From: JARKPK01 sp964631235
GTDB lineage: Bacteria > Planctomycetota > Planctomycetia > Pirellulales > Thermoguttaceae
DNA length: 64,000 bases
NCBI GenBank assembly: GCA_964631235.1
Contig: CAZVZX010000012.1
Span: 50,581 to 114,580 of the forward strand
Direction: 5' to 3'
Of the stretch, positions 8,983-18,395 are shown in pieces (the first letter of the stretch is position 1; each line of letters begins with the position of its first letter). The notes under the pieces were generated by a model that did no database searches, had not been told where the DNA came from, and saw nothing but the letters and a program-made list of their open reading frames with translations. The position numbers and the translations under genes are program-made.

Positions 8983-9814
8983 GCGTGCGGATGGAGCCGT
9001 GCTGCGGCCGCGTGCGCGAAAACGGCGGCTCGCTTGGCATCGGGAACAAAAGCGTCTTTTCTCGAAGAAGCGAGTTGCCGGCGGGCCCGCGTCGCGGACG
9101 ACAGAGGAATCACCCGACGATCGGCCCTTCCGAATGCTCGCTTCTGCCTCCCACTCTCGCCCCCGAACGGCAACGCAACGCAGGCATTCGCGAACGAGGG
9201 CGACCCCGTCCCGCGGTTTGCCTCGGCCCATTCCGTTGTTCGCTCGAGTCTCGGCGCAGAGGCCCAAACGAACAACGCAATTCCCCGATCGCTTGCGGCA
9301 ACTTCTCGCGGTCGAGTCTGTTGCCGCTGCCGCGTTACCCCCAAGAGGGCGATTTCCATTCAACCTTTTATTCAACTTACGACCGGCGGGCATTTGTGTC
9401 AATGTCAAGCCCGCCCCTCATAGGTGGCGAGATGGCCTCGGCACGCGGCAGGGCAACAGCCGGCGACGCTGCCGTTTGCACGCAATCCATTCCGTTTCAG
9501 AGGGCCGATTGCGGCAGGTTTGATCCGCAGGAATCCGGCTTTTCCTCTTCACCCCCTAGCCGATCCCCAGGCAGCGTGGCAAGATAGGGCGGCAGCGAGG
9601 AACGACGAACACTGCTTTCCGGCAGCCGGCGGTGGGGCCGCATGTTGCCGAAGCCAAGTTTGCCCGAATTCGGCCGGCGATGGCCTGCGGAAGGCCGAAC
9701 GCGCTTCAGTCGTTTGGGCGGGGCGGAATGCTGATGGCTTGTGCCTGCAACGGTTTACGTCGTTGTTACGCTGCGGCTGGGCAAACGGTCGCGTTGCGAT
9801 AGGGAGACCTCTTG
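8983..9814. other. Intergenic, divergent rnc/glmU
   Basis: These 832 bp lie between divergent rnc and glmU. Open frames on both strands have no family resemblance and look like high-GC chance frames. It presumably holds both promoters; I cannot point to convincing -35/-10 boxes. Confidence 0.5.
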
Positions 9815-10567
9815 ATGGCGGCGGAAATCGCGGTCGTACTGGCGGCCGGCAAAGGCACGCGGATGAAGTCGGAGCTTCCCAAAGTGCTCTTCCCGGTGCT
9901 CGCCAGGCCGATGATCGATTATGTTCTCGATGCACTGAGCGCGGCAGGGCTTGCCCGAATCGTGGTGGTGGTTGGGTATCGGGCCGAGATGGTCCGCGGG
10001 GCGATCGAGGGGCGCTCCGGGGTCGAGTTCGCCCTGCAAACCGAGCAGTTGGGCACCGGACATGCCGTGATGGCCTGCCGCAGCCAACTCGAAGGGCACG
10101 ACGGGGCCGTGCTGGTTGTCGCCGGCGATGCCCCGATGATTCAGGCCGATACCGTTCGGCGATTGCTCGACGAGTTCCATCGCACGCAGCCCGCCTGCCT
10201 GCTGGGAACGGTTCGGCACCCGAATCCGGTCGGGCTAGGGCGAATTGTTCGGGATGCGTCGGGCCGCTTCGTCGGCATCGTTGAAGAGAAAGACGCTACC
10301 GAAGAACAGCGGGCGATTACCGAAGTGAATATGAGCTACTACGTGTTCCAGTGTTCCGATCTGCTCGGGGCCCTGGAGCACTTGCGCGCCGACAATGCCG
10401 CCGGCGAGTATTACATTACCGACGTGCCGGCCGTGCTGGCGGCTCAGGGAAAGAAGATCGAAGCCCTTTGTGTGCTTCAGCCGTGCGAGGCGTTAGCTGT
10501 CAACAACGTGCAGGAGCTTGCCGCAGTCGAGGCAGAGCTGCGCCGCCGCGGCGGTGTGCCGAACTGA
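9815..10567 (+). CDS. glmU: UDP-N-acetylglucosamine pyrophosphorylase domain (GlmU N-terminal half only)
   Basis: The protein makes UDP-GlcNAc from GlcNAc-1-P and UTP, the precursor for peptidoglycan and lipid A. It starts AEIAVVLAAGKGTRMKSELP, the nucleotide-binding signature of sugar nucleotidyltransferases. QTEQLGTGHAVMACR, VVAGDAPMI and EVNMSYYVF match GlmU-specific segments, and the domain ends with LAVNNVQELAAVEAELRRR. It stops at 250 residues, whereas bifunctional GlmU is about 450; the C-terminal left-handed beta-helix acetyltransferase domain is absent, so acetylation must come from another protein. ATG 9815 is preceded by AGGGAGA at 9801-9807. The next gene is prs, a common pairing with glmU. 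Confidence 0.9.
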   Translation: MAAEIAVVLAAGKGTRMKSELPKVLFPVLARPMIDYVLDALSAAGLARIVVVVGYRAEMVRGAIEGRSGVEFALQTEQLGTGHAVMACRSQLEGHDGAVLVVAGDAPMIQADTVRRLLDEFHRTQPACLLGTVRHPNPVGLGRIVRDASGRFVGIVEEKDATEEQRAITEVNMSYYVFQCSDLLGALEHLRADNAAGEYYITDVPAVLAAQGKKIEALCVLQPCEALAVNNVQELAAVEAELRRRGGVPN

Positions 10568-10741
10568 GAACTGCGGGCAGGACGGGAACGAGTAACCGAG
10601 CGACTTCCGACAAGAAAGCGACCGCCGACCGCCCGCCTGCGACGGTCGGCACGCGGAAGAGGCGGCTCGATCGCCACGCTTGCCACGCTTGACTGCCGTT
10701 TCCGGCTTCGGAGAAGTATCGAAACAGAGTGGAACCAGACT

Positions 10742-11689
10742 ATGGACTCGATGAAGGTATTTAGCGGTCGGGCCCACCCGGCGCTGACGGCGGCCATTTG
10801 CGATTATTTGGGCTTGCCGGTGGGCCGAGCGCTGATCGGCAACTTTCCCGACGGGGAGATTTCGTGCAAGATCGACGAAGACGTGCGCGGACGCGACGTG
10901 TTCATCGTGCAACCGACGTGTCCGCCCGTCAACGAAAATCTGATGGAACTGTTGATCATGATCGACAGTTGCGCGCGGGCGAGTGCCGAACGGATCACGG
11001 CGGTTATTCCCTACTACGGCTATGCCCGGCAAGACCGCAAGGATGAGGGCCGCGTTCCGATCACGGCCAAACTGGTGGCCAATTTGCTGACCCGGGCGGG
11101 AGTGGACCGAGTGCTGACGATGGACATGCACACGGCTCAGATCCAAGGGTTTTTCGACATCCCGGTCGATCATCTTTATGCGGCCCCGGTGATCGACGAA
11201 TACATTAAGACGACGTTGTGCCTTCAAGACGACGATTTTGTCGTTGTCAGTCCCGACGAAGGGAGCATCAAGCGGGCGTTGGCCCATATGGCTCGCCTCG
11301 GCGGCCGTTTGGCGATTATCGACAAACGCCGCAGCAGCGCGGAGAACACGCGCCAGGCCAACGTGGTCGGCGAACGGATCGAGGGACGAATCGCGCTGAT
11401 TTTCGACGACATGATCAGTACGGCGGGCTCGATTTGCGGGGCGGCTGAGGTGATGCGGCGCGCCGGCGCCCGAGCCGTTCACTTGGCGGCGACCCACGGG
11501 CTGCTGGTTGGCGGCGCGGTGTCGCGGTTGCAGGCGGCGCCGATCGACAGCCTGATCATTACCGACACCGTGCCCACCCCCGCCGAAAAGCGTTTCGAGA
11601 AGCTCAAAATCCTTTCGGTGGCGCCGATGCTCGGCGAGGCCATCAAAAGGATTCACCGCAACGAATCCGTGAGCAAACTCTTCCGGTAG
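10742..11689 (+). CDS. prs: Ribose-phosphate pyrophosphokinase (PRPP synthetase)
   Basis: It makes PRPP from ribose-5-phosphate and ATP, feeding nucleotide, His and Trp synthesis. At 315 residues it has the standard length. Seen: KVFSGRAHPAL at the N-terminus, YYGYARQDRK (ATP/ribose-P region, about 97-106), VLTMDMHTAQIQGFFDIP (about 127-144), VSPDEGSIKRA, and the PRPP-binding loop ALIFDDMISTAGS (about 218-230). ATG 10742 (MDSMKVF) and ATG 10751 (MKVF) are both possible; no strong ribosome binding site separates them. It follows glmU by 174 bp on the same strand. Confidence 0.96.
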   Translation: MDSMKVFSGRAHPALTAAICDYLGLPVGRALIGNFPDGEISCKIDEDVRGRDVFIVQPTCPPVNENLMELLIMIDSCARASAERITAVIPYYGYARQDRKDEGRVPITAKLVANLLTRAGVDRVLTMDMHTAQIQGFFDIPVDHLYAAPVIDEYIKTTLCLQDDDFVVVSPDEGSIKRALAHMARLGGRLAIIDKRRSSAENTRQANVVGERIEGRIALIFDDMISTAGSICGAAEVMRRAGARAVHLAATHGLLVGGAVSRLQAAPIDSLIITDTVPTPAEKRFEKLKILSVAPMLGEAIKRIHRNESVSKLFR

Positions 11690-11755
11690 CCGCACCGCGG
11701 ACAAAAGATCCCCCGGGCCACTGGGCAAGAAAGCATGGAAGCATTGGAAGGATCG

Positions 11756-11793
11756 GAAGCTCCAAAGCTCCCGAAGCTCCGAAGCTCCAAGCT
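11756..11793 (+). repeat. Short tandem repeat of GAAGCTCC
   Basis: Four imperfect 8-9-base units (GAAGCTCC, AAAGCTCC, CGAAGCTCC, GAAGCTCC) lie in the prs-lpxD gap, preceded by purine-rich GGAAG runs. It is likely simple-sequence expansion; no function is evident. Confidence 0.6.
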
Positions 11794-12024
11794 GATCTTG
11801 TTGAAATGCCGCGGATGGAGTAGATTCCGGCACGTTGGCAATTGCGCGCTTCGGGCGGCCCGGCACACGGGCGACGCACCACAGAGGTCGCCTTTGGCGA
11901 CGGACAGGCCCAGCGGCGGCGCGATGCGACGGGAGACAAGGCGGCAAAAGCTTGCCAGGAAACAGGTTGCGAACTGTTTCCCGGCGGCCGTTGTCATCCA
12001 CAAGGGCGGAAAGGAATCCTCACC

Positions 12025-13104
12025 ATGCGGACGACCCTGGGCGAATTGGCGGCGTTGGTATCTGGGGTGGTTGTGGGTCGGGCCGACCGTCAGGTGAGCG
12101 GGGCCGCCCCCTTGGCGGACGCCCGGCCTGAAGACATCACCCTGCTCGATGGCAGCGATCGTTCGCACCATCCGGTTACGCGGGCGAGTGCCGCCGTGTG
12201 CCCCAAGGGGTTTCGCGTCGAGGGCTTCGACCTGATCGAGGCGGACGACCCGCATGCGGCCTTCTCGACGATCATTCGCCGGTTTCGGCCTGCGCGACCG
12301 CGACCGCGAATCGGCGTCAGCCCGTTGGCATTCGTCAGTCCTTCGGCCCTGATCGGCGAGGATGTCGATATTCACCCGTTTGCCTCGATCGGCGACGAGG
12401 CGGTGATCGAACGCGGCGCGACGATTCATTCCGGCGTGCGGATCATGGCCGGCGTGCGCATCGGCGCCGAGGCGGAGATCTTTCCCAACGCCGTCCTGTA
12501 CGAGAACACGGTGGTCGGTCCGCGGGCGATCATCCATGCGAATGCGGTGCTGGGAGCGTACGGCTTCGGATACACCTTTGCCGACGGACGACATCGTCTG
12601 ACGGCCCAATTGGGCAACGTGGTTGTCGGGGCGGATGTCGAGATCGGCGCCGGTACGACAGTGGACCGCGGCACCTACGGTTCGACGGTGATCGGCGAGG
12701 GGACGAAGATCGACAACCTCGTGATGGTGGCGCACAACTGCCGCATCGGGCGGCACAACATGCTGTGTTCGCAGGTGGGCATCGCGGGCAGCACGACCAC
12801 GGGCGACTATGTGGTGATGGCCGGCCAGGTCGGCGTGCGCGATCACGTGCATATCGGAGATCGTGCCGTGCTGGGAGCGAAGGCCGGCGTTGTCAACGAT
12901 ATTCCCGAGGGCCAGCGCTACATCGGCATTCCTGCAACGCCCGAACGCGATCAAAAGATCAAGCAGGCCGTGTTCTCCAAGCTGCCCGAAATGCGGCGCG
13001 ACCTGAAGGAGTTGCAGGCTGCGGTGGAGCGAATCGTTGCCGCGTTTCCCTTGCCGCCGTCCGCCGATGAGTCGGGAGACCGAGGCAATCGGGCGGCTGC
13101 ATAG
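12025..13104 (+). CDS. lpxD: UDP-3-O-acylglucosamine N-acyltransferase
   Basis: LpxD adds the N-linked acyl chain in the third step of lipid A synthesis. The 359-residue protein has the family layout: an N-terminal uridine-binding domain (about 1-100), then a left-handed beta-helix of hexapeptide repeats (about 105-300; for example GIGDEAVIERGATIHSGVRI-like coils) and a C-terminal helix (about 305-345). VMVAHNCRIGRHNML contains the His that aligns with the catalytic histidine of characterised LpxD, and GAYGFGYTF is the usual pantetheine-region motif. ATG 12025 follows GGAAAGGAA; the frame is open further upstream but without family similarity. It is followed 189 bp later by lpxI. Confidence 0.95.
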   Translation: MRTTLGELAALVSGVVVGRADRQVSGAAPLADARPEDITLLDGSDRSHHPVTRASAAVCPKGFRVEGFDLIEADDPHAAFSTIIRRFRPARPRPRIGVSPLAFVSPSALIGEDVDIHPFASIGDEAVIERGATIHSGVRIMAGVRIGAEAEIFPNAVLYENTVVGPRAIIHANAVLGAYGFGYTFADGRHRLTAQLGNVVVGADVEIGAGTTVDRGTYGSTVIGEGTKIDNLVMVAHNCRIGRHNMLCSQVGIAGSTTTGDYVVMAGQVGVRDHVHIGDRAVLGAKAGVVNDIPEGQRYIGIPATPERDQKIKQAVFSKLPEMRRDLKELQAAVERIVAAFPLPPSADESGDRGNRAAA

Positions 13105-13293
13105 AAGGGGTTGCGGCGATCGGTTTGCGGCGATCGAAGCGGAGCCTCTCGGCGACCGGCCCGAAGCCGAGCGAGCTGGCGGGCCGCATTTGACAGTCAT
13201 CCGGCGAGCCGACCAAAAGCGCTGAGCGAATGGCTCGGTTTGCCGCTTTGTTGCGAACAGCGGTTTTCTTACGAATGGGACGTTGTTGCGACC

Positions 13294-14181
13294 ATGGCGC
13301 TCGAGTCCGGCAACACACAACGAAAAGTAGGACTCCTGGCCGGATGGGGAAAATTCCCGATCCGGGTTGCCGAAGCATTGCGGGCTCAGGGGTACGAAAC
13401 ATACTGCTTGGGCGTGTCGGGATTCGCCGATCCGGCCTTGGCCGAACTGTGCCACGACTTCCGATGGAGCGGGCTGGCGAAGTTTGGGCGTGCGATCCGC
13501 TACTTTCAGCGTCACGGCGTTACCGATGCGACCATGGCCGGCAAGGTTCATAAGGTCGTTCTTTTTCAACCGTGGCGATGGTTTCGCCACTTGCCCGACT
13601 TGCGAACGATCCGTATGTTCATTCCGCACTTTCTCACCCGACGCAAGGACTGCCGCGATGATTCGCTGCTGACGGCCATCTGCGACGAATTCGCGCGCGA
13701 GGGAATCCGATTCGGCCCGGCCACCGATTACGCTCCGCAGTTGCTGGTGCGTCGGGGGCAGTTGTCGGCCCGAGGACTGACCCCCTGGCAAAAGAAAGAC
13801 GTGGTTTTCGGTTGGCGGCTGGCCCGCGAAATGGGCCGGCTCGATGTGGGCCAAAGCGTGGCCGTTCGAGATCAAGCGGCACTGGCGATCGAGGCCGTCG
13901 AGGGAACCGATCTGTGCATTCGCCGCGCGGGCGAACTGTGCCGTGCCGGCGGCTTCACCGTTGTCAAAGTGGCCAAGCCGCAACAGGACATGCGGTTCGA
14001 TGTGCCGACGATCGGCCTGGGCACGCTGGAAACCTTGCGTGCGGCCGGCGGCAAGGTGTTGGCGATCGAGGCCGGCCGAACGATCATCCTCGACGAGCCC
14101 GAGGTCATCGCCTTTGCCGACAAACACCGACTGACGCTCGTTGCATTGACCGACGACGATATCGCGGCGATGGCCGGCTGA
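13294..14181 (+). CDS. lpxI: UDP-2,3-diacylglucosamine pyrophosphatase (LpxI type, DUF1009)
   Basis: LpxI hydrolyses UDP-2,3-diacylglucosamine to lipid X in lipid A synthesis, replacing LpxH in many non-enteric bacteria. The 295-residue protein starts with the N-terminal pattern KVGLLAGWGKFPIRVAEAL, has DATMAGKVHKVVLF in the middle, and ends with the conserved QDMRFDVPTIGLGTLE block (about 230-245). ATG 13294 was chosen because family similarity starts at once; the open frame upstream adds 61 Arg-rich residues with none. Its position next to lpxD supports the assignment. Confidence 0.93.
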   Translation: MALESGNTQRKVGLLAGWGKFPIRVAEALRAQGYETYCLGVSGFADPALAELCHDFRWSGLAKFGRAIRYFQRHGVTDATMAGKVHKVVLFQPWRWFRHLPDLRTIRMFIPHFLTRRKDCRDDSLLTAICDEFAREGIRFGPATDYAPQLLVRRGQLSARGLTPWQKKDVVFGWRLAREMGRLDVGQSVAVRDQAALAIEAVEGTDLCIRRAGELCRAGGFTVVKVAKPQQDMRFDVPTIGLGTLETLRAAGGKVLAIEAGRTIILDEPEVIAFADKHRLTLVALTDDDIAAMAG

Positions 14182-14222
14182 CCGGCGAGGCCGATGTGCG
14201 ACGTTGGCTGCGATGCAGTCGT

Positions 14223-14450
14223 TTAGGCCCAATCGAGGCCGGTATTCCGGCGGATCCGTTCCTCGTAGTTGCCCAGCAGTCCGCCGATCACTTCCCAGCC
14301 GTGCGGCAGGCGAATCTCGACGTCGCCCTGCCGATTGACGCGGACGATGCTCTCGTCGTTCAGCCCCACCTGACGCAGGGCCGCCAGCGGCACTTCGTCG
14401 TCGTGCAGCAACTTCAATAGCGTCTTGCCCGACATCTCAATGAACTGCAT
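14223..14450 (-). CDS. Small conserved-looking hypothetical protein
   Basis: A 75-residue protein from ATG 14450 (MQFIEMSGKTLLKLL), preceded by AAAAGGGG with about 10 bases spacing, which favours this start over an in-frame ATG 54 bases upstream. It contains a regular pattern (LLHDDEVPLAALRQVGLND..VRVNRQGDVEIRLPHGWEVIGGLL) and ends NYEERIRRNTGLDWA. There is no signal peptide or membrane segment. Composition and codon use look coding. I do not recognise a function. It converges on lpxI and lies 238 bp before the end of rsmA. Confidence 0.65.
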   Translation of the reverse strand: MQFIEMSGKTLLKLLHDDEVPLAALRQVGLNDESIVRVNRQGDVEIRLPHGWEVIGGLLGNYEERIRRNTGLDWA

Positions 14451-14688
14451 CGGGAAATGCCCCTTTTGATCAACCGACAGTCGCACCAATGACCGCGAGC
14501 CCACGCAACGATACGAACCGCAGGCGACCGCAGCGAAACGCCGTTTGGCAGGCGCCGTGATGATTCGTGCGGAGCGCCCCGGCGTCTTTCGTGCCGCAGA
14601 AAACCACTCCGTTTTCCGCGTGCCGTATAGATCGTATCATCGCGCCGGTCGGCCGGTCAACGAATCGTTCGTCGCCCCGGGCCGGTTG

Positions 14689-15663
14689 CTACGGCGCGGC
14701 AGCGTCGTCGCCTGGGGCCAGATCGTCCTCGGCATCGTCGTCATCTTCTTCGATCGCTGCGGGCGGACAGGTCTGTTGAACTACTCGGCCGAGACGGATG
14801 AACTCCTCGACGGAGAGCTGCTCGGCCCGACGTTGCGGATCGATGCCGGCTTCGGCCAGAACGCGATCTACCGCGGGCTTGTCGAGCAATCCCTTGACGG
14901 CACTGAGCAACTCGGCGCGAACGAACTTTCGCCGATGCAAAAACATCGATCGGACGAACCGATGGAAGAACGCCAGATCGCCGATTCTCTCGCGGAGCCG
15001 CCGATCGAACTGCACCCGCACAAAGGCCGACGAAACCTTCGGCCGAGGCCAGAAGACCTCGCGGGGCAAAACCCGTAGAATCTCGACGGTTGCTTGGCTT
15101 TGGAGCCAAACGCTCAGCGCTCCGTAGTCTTTGGTGCCGGGGCGCGCTGCCGCACGATCGGCCAATTCTTTTTGGATGGTTACGGTCATCGACTCCGGCG
15201 GATCATCAAGGGCAAGCAGGTTCATGATCAGCGGGGTGGCGATTGCGTAAGGCAGATTGGCCGCCAGCTTCCACGGGCGGCGTGCCTCGCGGCGTTGGGC
15301 CACCGCGGCCAGAACCCCGGCGTCGAGTTGGTGCTTGCCCTGAAGAATGTCAGCCCGAATGAGCGTAACATTCGAAAAACCGGCCAACTCTTCACCGGCC
15401 AGTTGATGCATCGCTTGATCGATCTCGACGGTGATCACGTGCGCCGCAAGGGCGGCCAGCCGTTGCGTAAGCGAACCGGTTCCGGTGCCGACTTCGAGCA
15501 CGACATCATCCGGCGCGATTCGCGCCTCGGTCGCCAGAACATCAAGCAGATTCAAGTCGATCAAAAAGTTCTGCCCGTACTGCACCCGCGGCCGGATGCC
15601 CACTTCGGTGAACCGGCGTTGAAGGTAGCTGAGGGTTTGTCGCGGCGAACGGTTTTCCATCAT
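14689..15663 (-). CDS. rsmA: 16S rRNA dimethyladenosine transferase
   Basis: RsmA (KsgA) dimethylates two adjacent adenosines near the 3' end of 16S rRNA, using SAM. The N-terminus has QYGQNFLIDLNLLD, then the SAM motif VLEVGTGTGSLTQRLA (about 54-69), the acidic end of strand 2 (VITVEIDQ), and the catalytic NLPYAIATPLI motif (about 138-148). FWPRPKVSSAFVRV is the family's C-terminal signature. The last 20 residues are an acidic tail rich in Glu/Asp, beyond the usual KsgA end. Two ATGs overlap at 15663/15660 (MMENR); I use the first. An upstream in-frame extension is Pro-rich and unlike the family. Confidence 0.94.
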   Translation of the reverse strand: MMENRSPRQTLSYLQRRFTEVGIRPRVQYGQNFLIDLNLLDVLATEARIAPDDVVLEVGTGTGSLTQRLAALAAHVITVEIDQAMHQLAGEELAGFSNVTLIRADILQGKHQLDAGVLAAVAQRREARRPWKLAANLPYAIATPLIMNLLALDDPPESMTVTIQKELADRAAARPGTKDYGALSVWLQSQATVEILRVLPREVFWPRPKVSSAFVRVQFDRRLRERIGDLAFFHRFVRSMFLHRRKFVRAELLSAVKGLLDKPAVDRVLAEAGIDPQRRAEQLSVEEFIRLGRVVQQTCPPAAIEEDDDDAEDDLAPGDDAAAP

Positions 15664-15851
15664 CGGGCTCAAGGTTCTTTTCGGGGCGAGGCAGCCTGGT
15701 TCGATTTCGGGCGGTCGTTCGGGCGGAGTCGATTCACGCAATGCAGAAATCGGCCGCCCTCCCGGGATAAAGCGATTCAGCAGGTGCGCCGCAATGCCGA
15801 ATCATTCGGCGTCGCTTGCGGCACGATTCGGCGCAATTCGCATCGAGCGGC

Positions 15852-16940
15852 TCAAATCATCGAAATCACCCACCAGGCGGCCAGCATGGCGGCCACGCCG
15901 GCGGCCACGGCAATAGCGATCTTCACGGCCGAAACCGGTTTGCTGCCGGTAATCCGACCGGTTTGACCGTTCATCACAAAGCGATAGTGCTTGCCTCGAT
16001 AGCGATAGGTCAGCATGTACACGGGCAACAGGACGAGATCGGAATTGATGTCGCTGAATTGCGTCTTGACAACCAGCCCGCGATGCTCGTCGCCGGGCAG
16101 GTGATTGGCAACCGCGTTCTGCTCGCGGCGTTGGAACTCTTCGGTGGCGATCGTCAACGCTTCTTCGCGGGCAACGGAGTATTCTTCGGCGGCCCAGCCG
16201 GCGAGGAATTGCGGACGGTAGCGCTTTAGGGCAGCCAAGCGGTACGGCTGCATCCGCAAGGCCACCTGATGGGGCAATCCGCCGCTGGCCGAAATCAAAA
16301 ACCCGCTGTAATACGCGTGATGGCCCCCGCGGAGCGGCCACCATTCCGTCTCGCGGACCCGCCGCGTTTTTGTCACGGTCTTGCCGTTTTCCACCGTGGT
16401 GTAGGTTTCCGTTCGGTACCAGTACTCGCCGATCTGCGCCGACCAGGAACTGCGGGCCAGCAAGGTGAACGACCAAAACGGCACATACACCCCGCGCAAC
16501 TGCTCAACGATCTCCGCACGAGTCAAATCGCGCGGGCGAAACCATGAATTGCTTTGGAACCACTTGCGAAAGCGGTCGCGGGCGTCGTCCAGCGGAATGG
16601 CAAACCCGATGACGAATTCGGGATCTTGCCGGCCGGTTTCCGCCGGGGGCAATTCGATCACATAGGTGGAATCGCAGAACGCGCACACATAACTGCGTTG
16701 ATTGGGGTCGATTTGGACCTCGGCGCCGCAGTTGTTGCATTTCAGATGCCGCGTTGCCGTCTTGGCTTCGCCCGCTCGATCCTCCTCGGTTGCGTCGCGC
16801 ACCGTGCCGCAGGCCGGGCAAAAACGGTCGCCGCCTTCCAGGGGCGAACCGCACGCTCGGCAGGCCGACGCACCGGCGCTGGGAAGCGGCAAATCGGGCG
16901 CAAGCTCAACGTCGTAAATGTCCGGCGTGCTGACGGCCAT
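15852..16940 (-). CDS. Membrane-anchored double zinc-ribbon protein
   Basis: The 362-residue protein begins at ATG 16940 (MAVSTPDIYDVE). Two zinc ribbons are visible: CRACG..FCPACG (about 28-46) and LKCNNCG..YVCAFCD (about 66-90). The central part (about 95-330) is Trp/Tyr-rich (WKSFT-like FWSFTLLARSSWSAQIGEYWY, then ETEWWPLRGGHHAYYSGFL) and resembles bacterial proteins annotated as zinc-ribbon or TFIIB-type zinc-finger proteins of unknown role. One C-terminal membrane helix (AVKIAIAVAAGVAAMLAAWW) places the bulk in the cytoplasm or periplasm; orientation is not clear. No reaction can be assigned. It is 188 bp upstream of rsmA on the same strand. Confidence 0.85.
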   Translation of the reverse strand: MAVSTPDIYDVELAPDLPLPSAGASACRACGSPLEGGDRFCPACGTVRDATEEDRAGEAKTATRHLKCNNCGAEVQIDPNQRSYVCAFCDSTYVIELPPAETGRQDPEFVIGFAIPLDDARDRFRKWFQSNSWFRPRDLTRAEIVEQLRGVYVPFWSFTLLARSSWSAQIGEYWYRTETYTTVENGKTVTKTRRVRETEWWPLRGGHHAYYSGFLISASGGLPHQVALRMQPYRLAALKRYRPQFLAGWAAEEYSVAREEALTIATEEFQRREQNAVANHLPGDEHRGLVVKTQFSDINSDLVLLPVYMLTYRYRGKHYRFVMNGQTGRITGSKPVSAVKIAIAVAAGVAAMLAAWWVISMI

Positions 16941-17432
16941 CGAACGCTCTCCCGGCGATCGTCTCGGTGAACCAGTTGCGTCCACGGGATATTGCGGCAG
17001 GCCCTCGCCTGGCGCACCGCTTGCAACTCGGCCTATTGTGTACCTCCCTCGGTACTTCTGCAAGCAGAGCGGACATGTTCACGATCTTCGGCGTACCGTT
17101 TCCGGACGGCGACCTTGAGCGTAACGGTTCAGACTAAGGTGAAGACCCACCGGTTCCTGTCGCCGTGCAACACTATTCGCGCGGCCGCACGGAACGATTA
17201 CAATAAGAGCCGAGCGAGGTTTGCCAGTTGGTGCCGTTGGTGCGTTGGTGCAGAGAATCGGCAGCGCCGGTTGGGATGTCGTGGCTGCACCCGCCGAGAG
17301 CAGCGAGACAGACGCGTTTCAACGCGCGAAGTCGTCGATGCGGAACGAGTCGGCTCGAGTGGGCAGCGTCGCTCAATCGACGGCGATGGCGGGATAGAGC
17401 GGGGTTTTCCGGGCAAACGCGGCAGCGGCGGG
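16941..17432. other. Intergenic, divergent
   Basis: Between the divergent zinc-ribbon and GNAT genes. The GNAT frame is open back to 16992, but those residues are Arg-rich with no family resemblance. I see no clear promoter or RNA. Confidence 0.5.
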
Positions 17433-18380
17433 ATGGTCATCTATCGTTCGTTTCGCAACACGGATCCGCCGTTGCTGGCCGAGCTGCTGCGCGCCCATGT
17501 CGGCCGAATCGATCTTCCGTCGCACATTACGGTCGATTTGCTCGAACAGCTCGTCTTCGCCAAGCTGTATTTCGACTATGCCGGGCTGATCTTGGCCTGT
17601 GAGGGCGACCGGCTGCTTGGGTTCGTCCATGCCGGTTTCGGGGCGGATGTGTCGGGCGATCGGCTCGATCGAAGCATCGGTGTGATCGCTTGGCTTCTGA
17701 TGCGGCCCGACGCGGCGAGCCCCGAGTTGGCCGGCGAATTGATTCGACGGGCCGAAGACTATTTGCGGCAATGCGGTGCGCAGCGAATAATCGCCGGCAG
17801 CCTTCGGCCGAATTGCCCGTTCTATGCCGGCATTTTGGGCCTGGCCGAGCCGCCCGGGGTCAGCCAGTTTGACGAAGCATTCGAACGGGCCCTGTTGACG
17901 CTGGGATTCCATCCGCAATTGCGCACGATCACCCATCAGCGAACATTGCCCGATTTCGAAGCCCCGATCGACCGCCGACAAATGGAAATCCGGCGGCGGA
18001 TGATCGTCGAGGCGACGGTCGATCTGCCCACGCGCACCTGGTGGGAGACATGTCTTTGGAATGAGTTCGAGCTGACGCGGCTCGACCTGATGCCCCGCGG
18101 CTCGAAACAGCCGGCAGCCTCGGCCGTCTTTCGCGCGCTCGAGGCCGCCGGTTCTTCCACGGCGTACCGCGGCGCCGGACTGATCGACATCACCGTCGAT
18201 GAGAACTACCGGCGCAGAGGACTAGCCGTCTATCTTCTCAGCGAGGCGTGCCGTCAATTCTCGCGGCAGGGAATGACGCACCTGTTTGCACTGGTGCGCA
18301 CGGGCGATCTGCCGGCCGAGGGCTTGCTCGCCAAGGTCGGCTTTAAGCCCGCGTTCCACGGCACTCTGTACGAGAAATAG
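17433..18380 (+). CDS. Tandem GNAT-type acetyltransferase
   Basis: A 315-residue protein with two GNAT-like halves. The N-terminal half (about 1-150: MVIYRSFRNTDPPLLAELL, LACEGDRLLGFVHAGFG) has the fold's early strands; the C-terminal half (about 195-315) has the acetyl-CoA loop pattern DENYRRRGLAVYLLSEACRQF and ends ARTGDLPAEGLLAKVGFKP-like. The substrate is unknown. ATG 17433 was chosen because similarity starts directly after it; there is only GGCGGGATGG as a possible weak ribosome binding site. The stop lies 15 bp from the end of the convergent ferredoxin gene. Confidence 0.82.
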   Translation: MVIYRSFRNTDPPLLAELLRAHVGRIDLPSHITVDLLEQLVFAKLYFDYAGLILACEGDRLLGFVHAGFGADVSGDRLDRSIGVIAWLLMRPDAASPELAGELIRRAEDYLRQCGAQRIIAGSLRPNCPFYAGILGLAEPPGVSQFDEAFERALLTLGFHPQLRTITHQRTLPDFEAPIDRRQMEIRRRMIVEATVDLPTRTWWETCLWNEFELTRLDLMPRGSKQPAASAVFRALEAAGSSTAYRGAGLIDITVDENYRRRGLAVYLLSEACRQFSRQGMTHLFALVRTGDLPAEGLLAKVGFKPAFHGTLYEK

Positions 18381-18395
18381 GCCAACGACCAAACG

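Noticed and set aside
11653..14232. 859-codon open frame on the minus strand
   Set aside because: It runs antisense through prs, lpxD and lpxI, all of which have full family motifs. It is a shadow frame.
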